Origin: CAZXVU01 sp964644465
GTDB taxonomy: Bacteria > Chlamydiota > Chlamydiia > Chlamydiales > SM23-39
Length of the DNA stretch: 5,969 nucleotides
Assembly (NCBI GenBank): GCA_964644465.1
Contig: CAZXVU010000118.1
Coordinates: 1 to 5,969, forward strand
Direction: 5' to 3'
Below the pieces are notes generated by a model. It made no database searches. It saw only the letters and a list, made by a program, of their open reading frames with translations, and had not been told where the DNA came from. The first letter of the stretch is position 1, and every line of letters begins with the position of its first letter. A program made the translations under genes and the position numbers. Shown in pieces: positions 5,531 to 5,969 of the stretch.

Positions 5531-5926
5531 ATGAGCGACATCAACTGGCTTGAAATTCTAGGGTGGGAAAAAGAACAGATGGATGACCTCCGCTACGTGG
5601 CATATACCTATATTAAGCAGGGAGTCTACGACGTCGCGCTCACATTCTTCGATGCCCTGACAATTTTGGCGCCTCTCAATCTTTACGATTTGCAAACTGT
5701 GGGAGCCTTGCATCTTCAAGTCGGCAATGGACTCAAGGCGCTCGATTATCTCGACCGCGCGTTGAAATTAGAACCCAAACATCTGCCCACTCAGCTCAAC
5801 CGGGCCAAAGCTCTTTTCATGCTTGGCTACAAACGGCAAGGACTCGTCCAAGCCATGGAATTAGAGAAAGCCGAAGACAGGTCGGTCGCCTCTCAAGCCT
5901 CCGCTTTGATTCTCGCTTATAGATAA
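5531..5926 (+). CDS. TPR protein, SycD/LcrH-like (CT274-like by position)
   Basis: This 131-residue, almost entirely helical protein is built of about three tetratricopeptide repeats: roughly 18-51 (AYTYIKQGVYDVALTFFDAL), 52-85 (GALHLQVGNGLKALDYLDRALKLEP) and 86-119 (NRAKALFMLGYKRQGLVQAMEL). The second repeat shows the classic TPR pattern of G, A, Y, A and a closing P. Size and fold resemble class II type III secretion chaperones (SycD/LcrH), which hold translocator proteins in the cytoplasm, but TPR proteins of this size also act as general adaptors, so the partner is unknown. AAAGAGG lies 7 nt upstream, nearly the same sequence as before the 5021 gene. In C. trachomatis the equivalent gene, CT274, is followed by dnaA, which would lie just beyond this window. 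Confidence 0.85.
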   Translation: MSDINWLEILGWEKEQMDDLRYVAYTYIKQGVYDVALTFFDALTILAPLNLYDLQTVGALHLQVGNGLKALDYLDRALKLEPKHLPTQLNRAKALFMLGYKRQGLVQAMELEKAEDRSVASQASALILAYR

Positions 5927-5969
5927 TTCGACTTTTTTCCTTGCGCCCTCCGCTTTTCCTTGTTAGATT

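Noticed and set aside
1..5969. tRNA, rRNA, CRISPR array, riboswitch or full insertion sequence
   Set aside because: I saw no cloverleaf, spacer-repeat array, conserved riboswitch core or transposase coding sequence on either strand.

Overview
The window looks like a piece of a Chlamydiae chromosome, most likely from one of the amoeba-associated ('environmental') families rather than Chlamydiaceae. The evidence is gene order. Reading leftwards on the minus strand there is mraZ, rsmH (mraW), an ftsL-like gene, pbp3 (ftsI) and the first codons of murE. Reading rightwards on the plus strand there is a hypothetical gene and then a small TPR gene. This matches, from memory, the CT269-CT274 block of Chlamydia trachomatis (murE, pbp3, CT271, mraW, CT273, CT274), which is followed there by a dnaA gene. 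I could not run a search, so the family-level placement is inference.

Layout. Positions 1-89 hold the start of murE. Positions 92-235 hold a compact element with long terminal inverted repeats, flanked by a 7-bp direct repeat; it has apparently inserted exactly between pbp3 and murE. Positions 246-4007 hold a tightly packed minus-strand division/peptidoglycan operon, with two ATGA stop-start overlaps and one 5-nt gap. Positions 4008-4022 hold two TGGGA boxes one helical turn apart, the signature of an MraZ operator, overlapping the mraZ ribosome binding site. Positions 4023-4402 are non-coding and hold a pair of perfect DnaA-box-like sites, a 9-bp tandem repeat and a CACAGAG-rich repeat of a type scattered through many bacterial genomes. 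Positions 4403-4900 (minus) encode an unrecognised protein with a Ser-rich N-terminus. From 5021 the plus strand carries the CT273-like and CT274-like genes, with near-identical ribosome binding sites. The last 43 bases hold nothing recognisable.

How the genes fit together. RsmH tunes the ribosome, FtsL and PBP3 belong to the septal peptidoglycan synthesis machinery, MurE adds the third residue of the peptidoglycan stem peptide, and MraZ is the likely regulator of the set. Chlamydiae divide without FtsZ, so a self-regulated, shortened dcw-type cluster here is of interest. The two observations most worth following are the inserted element, which appears to have separated murE from its original ribosome binding site while keeping an open frame that ends on the murE start, and the MraZ-box and DnaA-box sites in front of mraZ.
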